IMG/VR virus record: IMGVR_UViG_3300031841_003775
Location: 1-47,837 of that record
Reading direction: 5' to 3' (one strand)
Length of the DNA stretch: 47,837 nucleotides
From: a virus
This document shows positions 38,424 through 46,675 of the stretch, piece after piece. The notes below the pieces were generated by a model that saw only the letters and a program-made list of their open reading frames with translations, had not been told where the DNA came from and did no database searches. The position numbers and the translations under genes are program-made. Numbering within the stretch: position 1 is the first letter of the stretch; each line of letters starts with the position of its first letter.

Positions 38424-39137
38424 ATGGAAATAGATACACGAGAACTTAAACAGCTTGAGTTAAAGCTTGTTAGGGCGAATAAAGTTGGATTCAAAATAGC
38501 CCAACAAAGAACGACCACAGATCTTGCATTTGAGACTAGAACTCAGGCTGTGAATGTTATTAAGAAGGAATTCACACTCAGAAATACATGGACAGCTAGG
38601 GCGGGTCATATACCTGTGGTTAGGGCTTCACGATCAAATCCAAATGCTGAATTCGGTTCAACACTTGATTACATGAGACAGCAAGAGGAGGGATTTGTTA
38701 AGCAGCCAGATAGATTTACAAAAGCTGTAGCAATACCTACCCCTGTTGCTTCTGGGGAGAGAAAGGGCGGAGCTCAAGGAAAGACAATTCGTAGAAAGCC
38801 AGTCAGAAAGCAGAACAGACGATCTCAGTTAAAGATGCCATCAAAGAGAATGAATGAGCTTCCAAGAAGAGAAAGGAATGCAGCACTCATCAAAGAAGCA
38901 ATCAAATCAAAAAGAAAGAACATTGAATTATTCAGGAATGGTGAGAGTAACATCTGGCGTGTAACCGGAACGATGAAGAAATACCGATTGGATAGACTGT
39001 ACAAAACAGAGCACAAGGCCATCATAGTTAAGCCTACACCGTGGCTAGCTCCTGCAACCAAGCAGGCAGTAAAGAAAAGGGATGAGTTTTATATGAAACG
39101 AATGCAATTCCAAGTTGATAGGATGATGAAGCGATGA
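38424..39137 (+). CDS. Basic structural protein candidate (gpZ-like tail completion)
   Basis: 237 residues, extremely basic in the middle (GKTIRRKPVRKQNRRSQLKM). The N-terminus IDTRELKQLELKLVRANKVG and AFETRTQAVNVIKKEF recalls gpZ/HK97 gp10-like tail-completion proteins, with an RNTWTARAGHIPV motif. The position before the terminase is odd for that role but suits circularly arranged late genes. The assignment is tentative. Confidence 0.5.
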   Translation: MEIDTRELKQLELKLVRANKVGFKIAQQRTTTDLAFETRTQAVNVIKKEFTLRNTWTARAGHIPVVRASRSNPNAEFGSTLDYMRQQEEGFVKQPDRFTKAVAIPTPVASGERKGGAQGKTIRRKPVRKQNRRSQLKMPSKRMNELPRRERNAALIKEAIKSKRKNIELFRNGESNIWRVTGTMKKYRLDRLYKTEHKAIIVKPTPWLAPATKQAVKKRDEFYMKRMQFQVDRMMKR

Positions 39138-39289
39138 TGCACACAGAGCGCGTGAGATTGATTGTGGGAGGTGAGGTTATATTCCTATGTCGCAGGGTTA
39201 AGAGAGCAAAAGAGAGTGCTCACAGGCAGGCACAGCTCGAAATAAAAGGTACTGTAGGCTTTTTTAGGAAATGCAGGCCGTTGTGCTGA
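39134..39289 (+). CDS. Small basic hypothetical protein
   Basis: 51 residues starting in an ATGATG that overlaps the previous stop. It starts MHTERVRLIVGGEVIFLCRR, is basic throughout and contains RRVKRAKESAHRQAQLEIKG. It may act with the preceding basic protein. No other family link seen. Confidence 0.52.
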   Translation: MMHTERVRLIVGGEVIFLCRRVKRAKESAHRQAQLEIKGTVGFFRKCRPLC

Positions 39290-39323
39290 GGCGCGAGAGA
39301 ATGAAACAAGGTGAGATTTTCAT

Positions 39324-39446
39324 TTGTCGGATACTAGCCCCACTGGTATAATTAAAGCGTGCCTAGATTTAGCGGTCGAAAGTTGGGATTCGTTACCCCA
39401 ATTGGCACGACCATTTCAGTAACGATTGACCACTAACGAGGTTGTT
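39324..39446 (+). promoter_or_regulatory. Consensus promoter and structured leader of the second HNH gene
   Basis: TTGTCG (39324-39329), 17-bp spacer and TGG-TATAAT (39344-39352), one of the strongest promoters in the window. The leader has CGTGCC/GGCACG flanks and an inner TTGGG/CCCAA hairpin around a CGAAAG motif, then AACGAGG near the ATG. The overall plan resembles the leader of the HNH gene at 21785. Confidence 0.68.
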
Positions 39447-40250
39447 ATGAAAATCATTTCTAGAAAACAAGCAAAAGAGCTTGGTCTAAAATATTACTTT
39501 ACTGGTAAGCCATGTAAGCATGGTCATATAACCGAGAGGTTAACTTGCAATGGTGACTGCGTTGAGTGCAGGCGTGATCGGGTAAAATCCTATTACAAAG
39601 ACAACAAAGAGAAATCAGCCCAGAGAACAAAGAAGTGGCGAGAGTTAAATAAGGATAAGGTTAAAACTTACAATACTGAGTATTACAAATCCAACCAAGA
39701 CAAGATTAAGAAATACAGGGAAGACAACAAAGAAAGGATGAAAGAACAACGGAAGCCTAGAGATCAGTATCACAAAGAGTACTATCAGAAAAATAAAGAT
39801 AGACGAAAGGCTTACTACCAAGAGAACAAGGAGAGAATATCAGAATACAAGAAATCCTATAGCAAGAAAAGCAAGGATAAAATAAACGAATGGCGTGATG
39901 CTAATTGGTTAAAGCTTAAGAAGTCTAAAAGAGAATGGAACAAGCAAAACCCAATGCAAGTATTTGCTAGATCTACCCTACAAAGGATAGAAAATGGAGT
40001 TGATAAGAAACTCCTAAGCATGCGAGAGATTGATGTTGGCTATACTCAAGAGGAGTTCATACAGCATATTGAATCTCAATTTGAGGATGGCATGAGCTGG
40101 GAAAACAGAAGTGATTGGCACGTCGATCATGTTCGACCAGTAAAATCATTCCTAGCTGATGGAGTTACGGATCTAAAAATAATCAACGCCCTCTCAAATC
40201 TACAGCCATTATGGGCTAAAGATAATCTTACTAAGGGATCTAAATACTAA
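39447..40250 (+). CDS. HNH endonuclease with zinc finger and helical repeats
   Basis: 267 residues from the ATG at 39447 (AACGAGG upstream; an in-frame ATG at 39426 lies in the leader). The N-terminus KYYFTGKPCKHGHITERLTC plus GDCVEC forms a zinc site. Residues 50-165 repeat Y(Y)-x2-N-K-(D/E)-(K/R) helices. The HNH core is WHVDHVRPVKSFLADG with Asn in SNLQPLWAKDN. It is a homing-type mobile gene placed beside the terminase; HNH proteins can also help terminase, so both roles remain open. Confidence 0.86.
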   Translation: MKIISRKQAKELGLKYYFTGKPCKHGHITERLTCNGDCVECRRDRVKSYYKDNKEKSAQRTKKWRELNKDKVKTYNTEYYKSNQDKIKKYREDNKERMKEQRKPRDQYHKEYYQKNKDRRKAYYQENKERISEYKKSYSKKSKDKINEWRDANWLKLKKSKREWNKQNPMQVFARSTLQRIENGVDKKLLSMREIDVGYTQEEFIQHIESQFEDGMSWENRSDWHVDHVRPVKSFLADGVTDLKIINALSNLQPLWAKDNLTKGSKY

Positions 40251-40253
40251 TCC

Positions 40254-40286
40254 TGTTTCCGTTTCCACTTTTTGTTTCCGTTTCCA
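40254..40286 (+). repeat. Tandem 14-bp repeat before the small terminase gene
   Basis: TGTTTCCGTTTCCA occurs at 40254-40267 and 40273-40286, giving four TTTCC units. It lies between the HNH gene and the terminase small subunit, where cos/pac recognition sites often lie, and the second copy overlaps the -35 element. Confidence 0.7.
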
Positions 40287-40301
40287 TTTCTCTGTTACAA
40301 T
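40272..40301 (+). promoter_or_regulatory. Late promoter for the packaging/head module
   Basis: TTGTTT (40272-40277), 18-bp spacer, extended TGT-TACAAT (40293-40301), 30 bases upstream of the small terminase ATG. Confidence 0.62.
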
Positions 40302-40331
40302 GATTCCAACGAAGCAAGCAGAGATTTGGTA

Positions 40332-41030
40332 ATGGAACAAAGATTATATTCAGCCGCTAGAGTCGGGGAAGCAACTGGAGTCACGAGACAGTACATCAAC
40401 CGCTACTGCAAAGAGCATTGCCCTGACGCTAAGATCGGAACCAAGATAGATATTAATCACCCTGTCATGCATGCGTTTATGCAAAGTAAGGGTGCTGACA
40501 TGTCAGCTCAATTAAAACCTGCAGAAGAACGAACAAGCCACTTAGCAACCACGCCGGTTAGTCAGCGTGAAAGTAAACTGTCCATATCTAGGCGCGGCAA
40601 CGGAACCCAAAGCGAAAGACCAAAGATAACCGCCACGCAAAACAAAACCGTTGAGCAAGTCGACATGTCAGATCATGGGAATCTAACCCTGAACGAGTTG
40701 GTGGCCTATTTTGGATCTGACGAATCCTATCGCGGATGGTTACAAGCCAAAAAAACTCAAGTAGAAATAGTCGAGAGAGAAATTAAGGTTGAAGAAAAAA
40801 CCGGCGAGGTGGTTAAGCGTGACGCCATGAAAAAGAGTGTCTTTGGTTTTCTTGAGGAAATGAACTCAAGGCTGTTGGTTGACTCTGCAGTCACTATCGC
40901 GACAAAAATCTACGCTCATTGCGAATCTGGAGACACAATAGAGGAAGCAACAAAAACCGTCAGAGGTGAGATCAGCAAGCCTATCCAAAATGCAAAGGCT
41001 CAGATCGTTAGAAACATTGGAGCAGAATAA
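40332..41030 (+). CDS. Terminase small subunit (lambda Nu1-like)
   Basis: 232 residues from the ATG at 40332; the in-frame ATG at 40272 would lie inside the repeat and promoter. The N-terminal wHTH is LYSAARVGEATGVTRQYINR. The middle NLTLNELVAYFGSDESYRGW and the C-terminal helical part match Nu1-type subunits. It recognises the packaging site and hands DNA to the large subunit, with whose start it overlaps by one base. Confidence 0.85.
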   Translation: MEQRLYSAARVGEATGVTRQYINRYCKEHCPDAKIGTKIDINHPVMHAFMQSKGADMSAQLKPAEERTSHLATTPVSQRESKLSISRRGNGTQSERPKITATQNKTVEQVDMSDHGNLTLNELVAYFGSDESYRGWLQAKKTQVEIVEREIKVEEKTGEVVKRDAMKKSVFGFLEEMNSRLLVDSAVTIATKIYAHCESGDTIEEATKTVRGEISKPIQNAKAQIVRNIGAE

Positions 41031-42988
41031 TGAATGATAGCGAATGGCTAATTGATCAGTTTAGTGCGTTAAAAGATACGCACAACGTTTTATCTGTATC
41101 TGAATTCACAGAGTCAACACGGTATTTACCTGCCAGTGTTTCACCAATGCCCGGCTATTACTCTTTTGATGTGACTCCATACTGGCGCGAGGTTGTGGAC
41201 TGTCTTTCTTTATCCTCTCCAATCAGAACGATAGCCGTTAAAAAATCAGCACAAGTCGGAGCAACCGTGGCCTTGGTCGAGTCCGGCCTACTGTACTGTA
41301 TAGCTCACGTGAAGAATGCACCCGCTATGATCTTGACGGTTGATGATACTGTCGCAAAGTTGAGACTTGAACAGAATATAGGTCCGATGTTGCAACATTC
41401 AAACCTTGATCACCTAATTCAAGCGAATGACGCTGAGACTAACGGACGTAAAACAGGTAAAACAAAAGACCGTTTATCATGGTTCGGTGGTGGTTATGGC
41501 TTATTCTTTGGTAGTAACTCGCCGGGTAAACTTCGCTCATTCTCTATTCAGTACCTATTTCTGGATGAAGTTGACGGCTACAAAAAATCAGTTGGCCGTG
41601 ATGGTTCTCCGGTAAAGCTAGCAATAGACCGTACTGCAGGTTATACGCAATCCAAGAAAGTTTGCATGCTGTCAACGCCTCTTGAAAAAGGCAATTCAAT
41701 TATTGACGACAACTACAAGCTTGGTGATCAACGTAAGTATTTTGTTCCATGCAAGAAGTGCGAAATGATGCAGACTCTAGAGTGGTTCAAGCGAGATAAA
41801 GAGACTGGCGCAAACTACGGCCTGATATTTGAGCACGATAATGGAAAGCTTGATATTGATTCAGTTAGGTACGTTTGCAAGTATTGTGGAGAACCACACA
41901 AGAACGCTGATAAAACCAAGATGCTAAACAACGGAGAGTGGCGAGCTACTGCAGAGTGTGAAGATAAAACAAGACGTAGCTATTTCATTAACGCACTTTA
42001 CTCACCAGTGGGGATGAAGAGCTTCGAGGCGTGTGTAAGAGACTGGTTTGAGTGCTGGGACGTAGTAAAGAACGAATCAAGAGATAATGACAAGCTTAGA
42101 ACCTTTTACAACAATGTCCTCGGCGAACCGTTTGAAGTACTGACAGACAGACTTAAATACAGCGGCGTAGCATCACACAGACGCACAGCATATAGACTTG
42201 GTGAAGTGCCAAACAACTTTGCTATGAAGCATTGTGGCAGTGAAATATTAGTACTAACTTGCGCAGTCGATGTTCATAAATCAAACCTTGCCGTTGCCGT
42301 TTACGGATGGGCCGACAGAAACCGATCTTTCTTGGTTGACTCGTTTAGATTGTATGGTGATTGCCACAACCTACAGTCAGAGCCTTGGGTTAAGCTGAAA
42401 GAGATGATCTACAACAAAGTCTACACTGCAGATGATGGGAAAAGGTATCGAATCCAACTAACAGCAATAGATTCCGGTTACGCTCAACATGAAGTACTAG
42501 AATTTTGTTACGACACTGACGGAGTGATCCCAATTAAGGGCCTACACGGCGCGCAAAAGGGGTCTACATTCTCAGAATTTAAGATGACAGAGACAAAGCT
42601 GGGCGTCCCAGTGGCGCATTTGAACACAAATATGTACAAGGATAGATGGTACTCATCACTAAACCGTAAGTGGTCAGAGCCAGAAATGCAGCATGAATAC
42701 TGTATTAACTTCCCGATCGACATGACTCGTGAACAAATGATGGAGTTCAAAGCTGAAACTAAAGTTCCAGTTAAAGATCCAGTTACTGGTGCTATTCAAG
42801 GCTTTAAATGGGAGCGTAAAGGTGACAACGAGAACTGGGATTTACTTGTGTACAATAACGCTACGCTCGACATCCTGGCTTGGGATATCATGATTCGACA
42901 ATCTGGTCGTGACATAGTGAATTGGATTGAATTTTTCGATTACTGCAAAACAGGTAATGACGGCTTGCCCGTTTTCTACGAACAATAA
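41030..42988 (+). CDS. Terminase large subunit (lambda gpA-like)
   Basis: 652 residues. The N-terminal ATPase has the deviant Walker A IAVKKSAQVGATVALVES near 70-85, Walker B FLDEVDG near 180, and the STPLEKGNS coupling motif. A C4 zinc site (CKKCEMM, CKYCGEPHK) follows near 240-290, then the nuclease domain with AVDVHKSNLAVAVYGW. The gpA type implies cos-style packaging of unit-length DNA. An intrinsic terminator follows. Confidence 0.94.
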   Translation: MNDSEWLIDQFSALKDTHNVLSVSEFTESTRYLPASVSPMPGYYSFDVTPYWREVVDCLSLSSPIRTIAVKKSAQVGATVALVESGLLYCIAHVKNAPAMILTVDDTVAKLRLEQNIGPMLQHSNLDHLIQANDAETNGRKTGKTKDRLSWFGGGYGLFFGSNSPGKLRSFSIQYLFLDEVDGYKKSVGRDGSPVKLAIDRTAGYTQSKKVCMLSTPLEKGNSIIDDNYKLGDQRKYFVPCKKCEMMQTLEWFKRDKETGANYGLIFEHDNGKLDIDSVRYVCKYCGEPHKNADKTKMLNNGEWRATAECEDKTRRSYFINALYSPVGMKSFEACVRDWFECWDVVKNESRDNDKLRTFYNNVLGEPFEVLTDRLKYSGVASHRRTAYRLGEVPNNFAMKHCGSEILVLTCAVDVHKSNLAVAVYGWADRNRSFLVDSFRLYGDCHNLQSEPWVKLKEMIYNKVYTADDGKRYRIQLTAIDSGYAQHEVLEFCYDTDGVIPIKGLHGAQKGSTFSEFKMTETKLGVPVAHLNTNMYKDRWYSSLNRKWSEPEMQHEYCINFPIDMTREQMMEFKAETKVPVKDPVTGAIQGFKWERKGDNENWDLLVYNNATLDILAWDIMIRQSGRDIVNWIEFFDYCKTGNDGLPVFYEQ

Positions 42989-42998
42989 CTAAAACCCC

Positions 42999-43031
42999 AA
43001 GGTGTGATAATATTGTGTTATCGCACCTTTT
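42999..43031 (+). terminator. Intrinsic terminator after terminase
   Basis: AAGGTGTGATAA (42999-43010) pairs with TTATCGCACCTT (43018-43029, one G-U), loop TATTGTG, then TT. It may lower terminase RNA relative to capsid RNA. Confidence 0.75.
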
Positions 43032-43052
43032 AACATTTGGAGCACAACATTT

Positions 43053-43310
43053 ATGAGCGATTCATTTTTGTGTGGATTGATTAGCGACATTGAAGCGAAC
43101 ATAACAGCAGCTATGACTGCTAGTTTAGAGTTGAGCACAGATGCTATTGAGAGCTACACGTTTAACACAGGACAGACGGTACAAACGGTCACAAAGGCTA
43201 ATTTAAAAGACCTTCAAGCATACATTGACAGCCTATTGGCACGCCGCGACACATTGCGCCAACGTTGCGGCTTGGATAGTGGTTCATTTAACGCGGGTCC
43301 AGCATGGTGA
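43053..43310 (+). CDS. gpW-like head-tail joining protein
   Basis: 85 residues. The C-terminal VTKANLKDLQAYIDSLLARR matches the gpW fold's second helix, and TGQTVQTVTK the beta hairpin. gpW docks under the portal and builds the head-tail joint. Standard lambda order: large terminase, W, portal. Confidence 0.82.
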   Translation: MSDSFLCGLISDIEANITAAMTASLELSTDAIESYTFNTGQTVQTVTKANLKDLQAYIDSLLARRDTLRQRCGLDSGSFNAGPAW

Positions 43311-43396
43311 TTTATTTATGGGCGACACTAACAATATCAGTGGCGCTTGTCACGATCGCCCTGCTTGTAAAGGATATTAATAACAATGTTCGATAA
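43304..43396 (+). CDS. Tiny membrane protein overlapping W and portal genes
   Basis: 30 residues with one membrane helix (IYLWATLTISVALVTIALLV) and a short polar tail. The ATG overlaps the W gene end and the stop overlaps the portal start, filling the gap exactly. Its ribosome-binding site would lie inside W. It may be only a coupling cistron. Confidence 0.52.
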   Translation: MVIYLWATLTISVALVTIALLVKDINNNVR

Positions 43397-45017
43397 AATA
43401 AAAAGCTTCTTCTCCAGTGAGACGAAAGTACCGACAATCGGAGTTGATCAACTGCCAACCGCAGCTGCCGGTAACTTTGACGCGCCGTATCAGTTTGCAC
43501 AACTCAATGGTGACAAGTACATCGGTGGCTACGGCACAACACAGCTGTTAATGATTGACTACTGGACCCTAAGAAACAGGTCCATTGCTCTCTATGCTGA
43601 AAATATTTACGCATCGGGCCTAATAAACCGATTCATAACCAACATCGTGAACACTGGCTTAACACTGGAAGCAAAACCGGTAGCAAGCATATTAGGTGTC
43701 GACCAAGAAACGTTAAACACTTGGACGGACGATGTAGAAGCGCGTTTTACCATGTACTGCAATAATCCGCAGTTAGTGGACTATTACGGCGAGCAAACTC
43801 TTTCACAATTGCAGGTGCAGCGTGAATTGCAGGCATTGGTTGAAGGTGATGTATTGGTGGTTCACCACTTTGACACGAAAACCAACCTACCAAAGATCCA
43901 ACTGATAAGCTCCAACTGCGTTCAATCACCTTTAGACGGTGATGGCGGTGTGGCTGATGGTCATTACGTTGAGCATGGTGTTGAATTTGACTCAAAAGGC
44001 CGTGAGGTGGCTTATCACGTACTAAAAGACGATGGTAAATACTCACGATTCCCGCGTGTAGGGGCTAAATCTGGCCGTGTTGTGGCTAATTTATACCGCC
44101 CTGGTAAGCGTTTAATGGGTCAATCACGCGGAATGCCGCTAATTGGCAACGTATTACAGTCATTGCGTGAAATAGACCGTTACCGTGATTCCGTGCAGCG
44201 TAAAGCGCTAACAACGTCATTCTTGGCTCTAGCAGTGGAAAAAGACGCAGATACCATCGGAGCGAAGCCACTAGCAAGCGCAGCGAGTCGATCTGCTAAT
44301 ATTTCTAGCGGTGACGGCAAATACAAGCTCAACATGAAAGACTTTAACCCGGGCGTATTCATTGACGACATGCCAGCAGGTCATAAAATCAAGTTGATGG
44401 GTAGTGATGGCACCGATTTGTCGTTTGGTGACTTCGAGGCGTCGATCATAAACGCAGTCGCATGGTCAAAAGGTATGCCACCAGAAATTCTCAAGATGTC
44501 TTTTGGTTCAAACTACGCAGCATCTAAGCAAGCTACGGCTGAGTTTAATATGTTCTTGGATTCAGAGCGCACAGCAACCACCACAACCAACGACCAACCG
44601 CTTTACAAAGAGTGGTTATATGTTGAAACGGTGAAAGGCAACATTAAAGCGCCGGGCATGGTTGAAGCATGGAACGATCCAAATAAATATGCTTTGGTTG
44701 GCGCGTGGACTCAATCGGATTGGTCTGGCTCTGTTAAGCTGAATGCTGACTTTGTGAAAGAGGTTCAAGGCTGGAAGTTAGCGGTTGAAGAAACGTTTGC
44801 GACTAATGAAATGGCGTGTAAAGCTCTGTTTGGTAAGAAGCATAACCTTATCGTTAAACAGCTAGAGCATGAAAATGCTAAAGTAGCAGAAGCGAACAAG
44901 GCTTTGGGTGAATTTGCAGAAAAGCGCACGCAAAGTATAATAACTACAAATGCTGACGATCCCAACGACACTGGCGGCGGGAGTGATGCTCAGGAAAATA
45001 ACGAGGATTCAGAATAA
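43386..45017 (+). CDS. Portal protein (lambda gpB-like)
   Basis: 543 residues of the lambda-type portal family. DYWTLRNRSIALYAENIYAS (about 59-78), VEGDVLVVHHFDTKTNLPKI and MGQSRGMPLIGNVLQSLREI mark the core, and FEASIINAVAWSKGMPPEIL and NYAASKQATAEFNMFLDSER the crown/stem helices. Twelve copies form the DNA entry ring. It overlaps the protease start by one base. Confidence 0.94.
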   Translation: MFDKIKSFFSSETKVPTIGVDQLPTAAAGNFDAPYQFAQLNGDKYIGGYGTTQLLMIDYWTLRNRSIALYAENIYASGLINRFITNIVNTGLTLEAKPVASILGVDQETLNTWTDDVEARFTMYCNNPQLVDYYGEQTLSQLQVQRELQALVEGDVLVVHHFDTKTNLPKIQLISSNCVQSPLDGDGGVADGHYVEHGVEFDSKGREVAYHVLKDDGKYSRFPRVGAKSGRVVANLYRPGKRLMGQSRGMPLIGNVLQSLREIDRYRDSVQRKALTTSFLALAVEKDADTIGAKPLASAASRSANISSGDGKYKLNMKDFNPGVFIDDMPAGHKIKLMGSDGTDLSFGDFEASIINAVAWSKGMPPEILKMSFGSNYAASKQATAEFNMFLDSERTATTTTNDQPLYKEWLYVETVKGNIKAPGMVEAWNDPNKYALVGAWTQSDWSGSVKLNADFVKEVQGWKLAVEETFATNEMACKALFGKKHNLIVKQLEHENAKVAEANKALGEFAEKRTQSIITTNADDPNDTGGGSDAQENNEDSE

Positions 45018-46264
45018 TGCTATTTCTAGCGACTGACGACCTAATGGCTGAAGTTAGGGGCGCAATGAATAAGCCGGTGACGGCAGAATTAAAAGCGCAA
45101 CACGAAGAAGTAAAAAGCAAAATCAAAGCAGCTTGCAATATTGGCGAGCTAACTTGTGGTGTATCATCGCAGCATGCTGAAAATAGCCGAATCCTAAGCG
45201 TTACTGGCTCAAGTGCTGAAATCATGATCACAGGCGCAATGGTTAACGAGCTAAGTTTCTGGGCTTGGATCATGGGCGCGACTTCTTACAAGGAAATCAC
45301 AGCAGCAGCCAAAGCACTGGCGGCAGATGATGAGATACAAGAGGTTAGCTTACGTATTGGGTCCGGTGGTGGTACTGTTGAAGGTATGATCGCATGTGCT
45401 GATGCTCTTAAAGTGCTACGCCAAAGTGGAAAGCTTAAAGTTGCCTATGTTGACGGCTTATGTGCTTCGGCAGCTTACGGTCTAGGCGCACAAGCTGAGA
45501 CTATGGTGGCAATGAGCGCTGGTGAGATTATCGGTAGTGTTGGCGCAATGACCTATCGTGTTAAATACAACGACATGGAAGAGTTAGCCATTCGAGGCGA
45601 AAACTCACAAGATAAAAATGCTGATGCGTTTACCGAGTCTGGATACAAAGTCGTGAAAGAAGAGGTTAACGACTTCGAAGATATGTATTTACAGATGGTT
45701 GCAGAAGGTCGAGGCGTACCAATTGAAACCGTAAAAGCCAATTATGGTAACGGTAAAATCATGAGCGCACGCAACGCTTTAAAATCTGGTATGATTGATT
45801 CAATCGCATCACAAAGTGGCACTGCATTAGCAGGTTCACAAACAAATTTAACCGCTCAGGGCGAAACTGAGCACCAACCAACTGCTAACAGTGAGGAAAT
45901 CATGAATAAAGCAGAACTACAAGCTAAGCACCCTGAGCTATATGCTGAAATCAAAAACGAAGGCATTCAAGCGGGTAAAACTCAAGAGCAAGAGCGTGTA
46001 AGTGCATTTGCTGAACTTGGTGAAGCGGCTGGCGCTAATGAGCTAGCAATGGCATGCATCAAAGACGGTACAGAGCATTCAGCATCAATCAATGCTAAGT
46101 TCATGGCAGCTCAAATGAAAAACCAATCACTAAGCGCTCTAGCGGCTGACAATGTTAATACTGATAACATTAAACCAGAAGCTCCAGAAGCTAAGACTGA
46201 CGACGAAAAGCTTGATGAAGAAACTATCAAGGCGTTTGGTGCGCAAAAAATGGAGACTTTCTAA
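45017..46264 (+). CDS. S49-family head maturation protease with scaffold domain (lambda gpC-like)
   Basis: 415 residues. The ClpP/SppA fold covers about 60-280: the GSGGGTVEGMIACADAL loop, catalytic Ser in DGLCASAAYGLG and GEIIGSVGAMTY. The C-terminal 120 residues are helical and form the scaffold part, also made separately from an internal start. The protease removes itself and the scaffold during head maturation. Confidence 0.92.
   Translation: MLFLATDDLMAEVRGAMNKPVTAELKAQHEEVKSKIKAACNIGELTCGVSSQHAENSRILSVTGSSAEIMITGAMVNELSFWAWIMGATSYKEITAAAKALAADDEIQEVSLRIGSGGGTVEGMIACADALKVLRQSGKLKVAYVDGLCASAAYGLGAQAETMVAMSAGEIIGSVGAMTYRVKYNDMEELAIRGENSQDKNADAFTESGYKVVKEEVNDFEDMYLQMVAEGRGVPIETVKANYGNGKIMSARNALKSGMIDSIASQSGTALAGSQTNLTAQGETEHQPTANSEEIMNKAELQAKHPELYAEIKNEGIQAGKTQEQERVSAFAELGEAAGANELAMACIKDGTEHSASINAKFMAAQMKNQSLSALAADNVNTDNIKPEAPEAKTDDEKLDEETIKAFGAQKMETF
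45902..46264 (+). CDS. Nested scaffold protein (Nu3-like internal start)
   Basis: An in-frame ATG at 45902 with GTGAGGAAATC just upstream would give a 120-residue protein identical to the protease C-terminus. It starts NKAELQAKHPELYAEIKNEG. The lambda C/Nu3 pair uses exactly this plan to make excess scaffold. The strong ribosome-binding site inside coding sequence is the direct evidence. Confidence 0.78.
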   Translation: MNKAELQAKHPELYAEIKNEGIQAGKTQEQERVSAFAELGEAAGANELAMACIKDGTEHSASINAKFMAAQMKNQSLSALAADNVNTDNIKPEAPEAKTDDEKLDEETIKAFGAQKMETF

Positions 46265-46662
46265 TGAGCATGACTGTTACCAACATTAATTTGCATGGCG
46301 TAACCATTGATTGCGCTAACGCTGAGACGCTAACACTGGCGGTTACAGCAGCAGAAACACTGACTGAAGGTCTTATCCTTGGCGAAGTTACGGCTGATGG
46401 CTCTGGCGGTTTCTACGCTCGCGGCGCTTCAAACGGCCTTGAAATTGCTCGTTACGTGCTTCTTTCTGACACAGTAGTGACAGCGGCAGACGTTACAGCG
46501 GGAACTAAAAACGTTCGCGTAATGCAGGGCGGCAAAGTGCGTCAAGATAAGCTTTCAATCAAAGCTGGCGGCACAATTGACTATCGTGAAGTGTCTGGCC
46601 TTAAAGACAACTCAATCCTTGCACTAAACACCACTGATTACTCAGTGCTAGACAATCAATAG
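46264..46662 (+). CDS. Head decoration protein (lambda gpD-like)
   Basis: 132 residues, beta-rich. The ESLTEGLILGEVTADGSG type of motif near 35-50 and YVLLSDTVVTAADVTAGT then VMQGGKVRQDKL match gpD-family proteins, which clamp the expanded capsid. The start overlaps the protease stop by one base. Confidence 0.86.
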   Translation: MSMTVTNINLHGVTIDCANAETLTLAVTAAETLTEGLILGEVTADGSGGFYARGASNGLEIARYVLLSDTVVTAADVTAGTKNVRVMQGGKVRQDKLSIKAGGTIDYREVSGLKDNSILALNTTDYSVLDNQ

Positions 46663-46675
46663 GAGCTAGCAGACT

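Noticed and set aside
43004-43012. TGTGATAAT as another extended -10 promoter
   Set aside because: It is one arm and loop edge of the perfect terminator stem 42999-43029, which explains it better.
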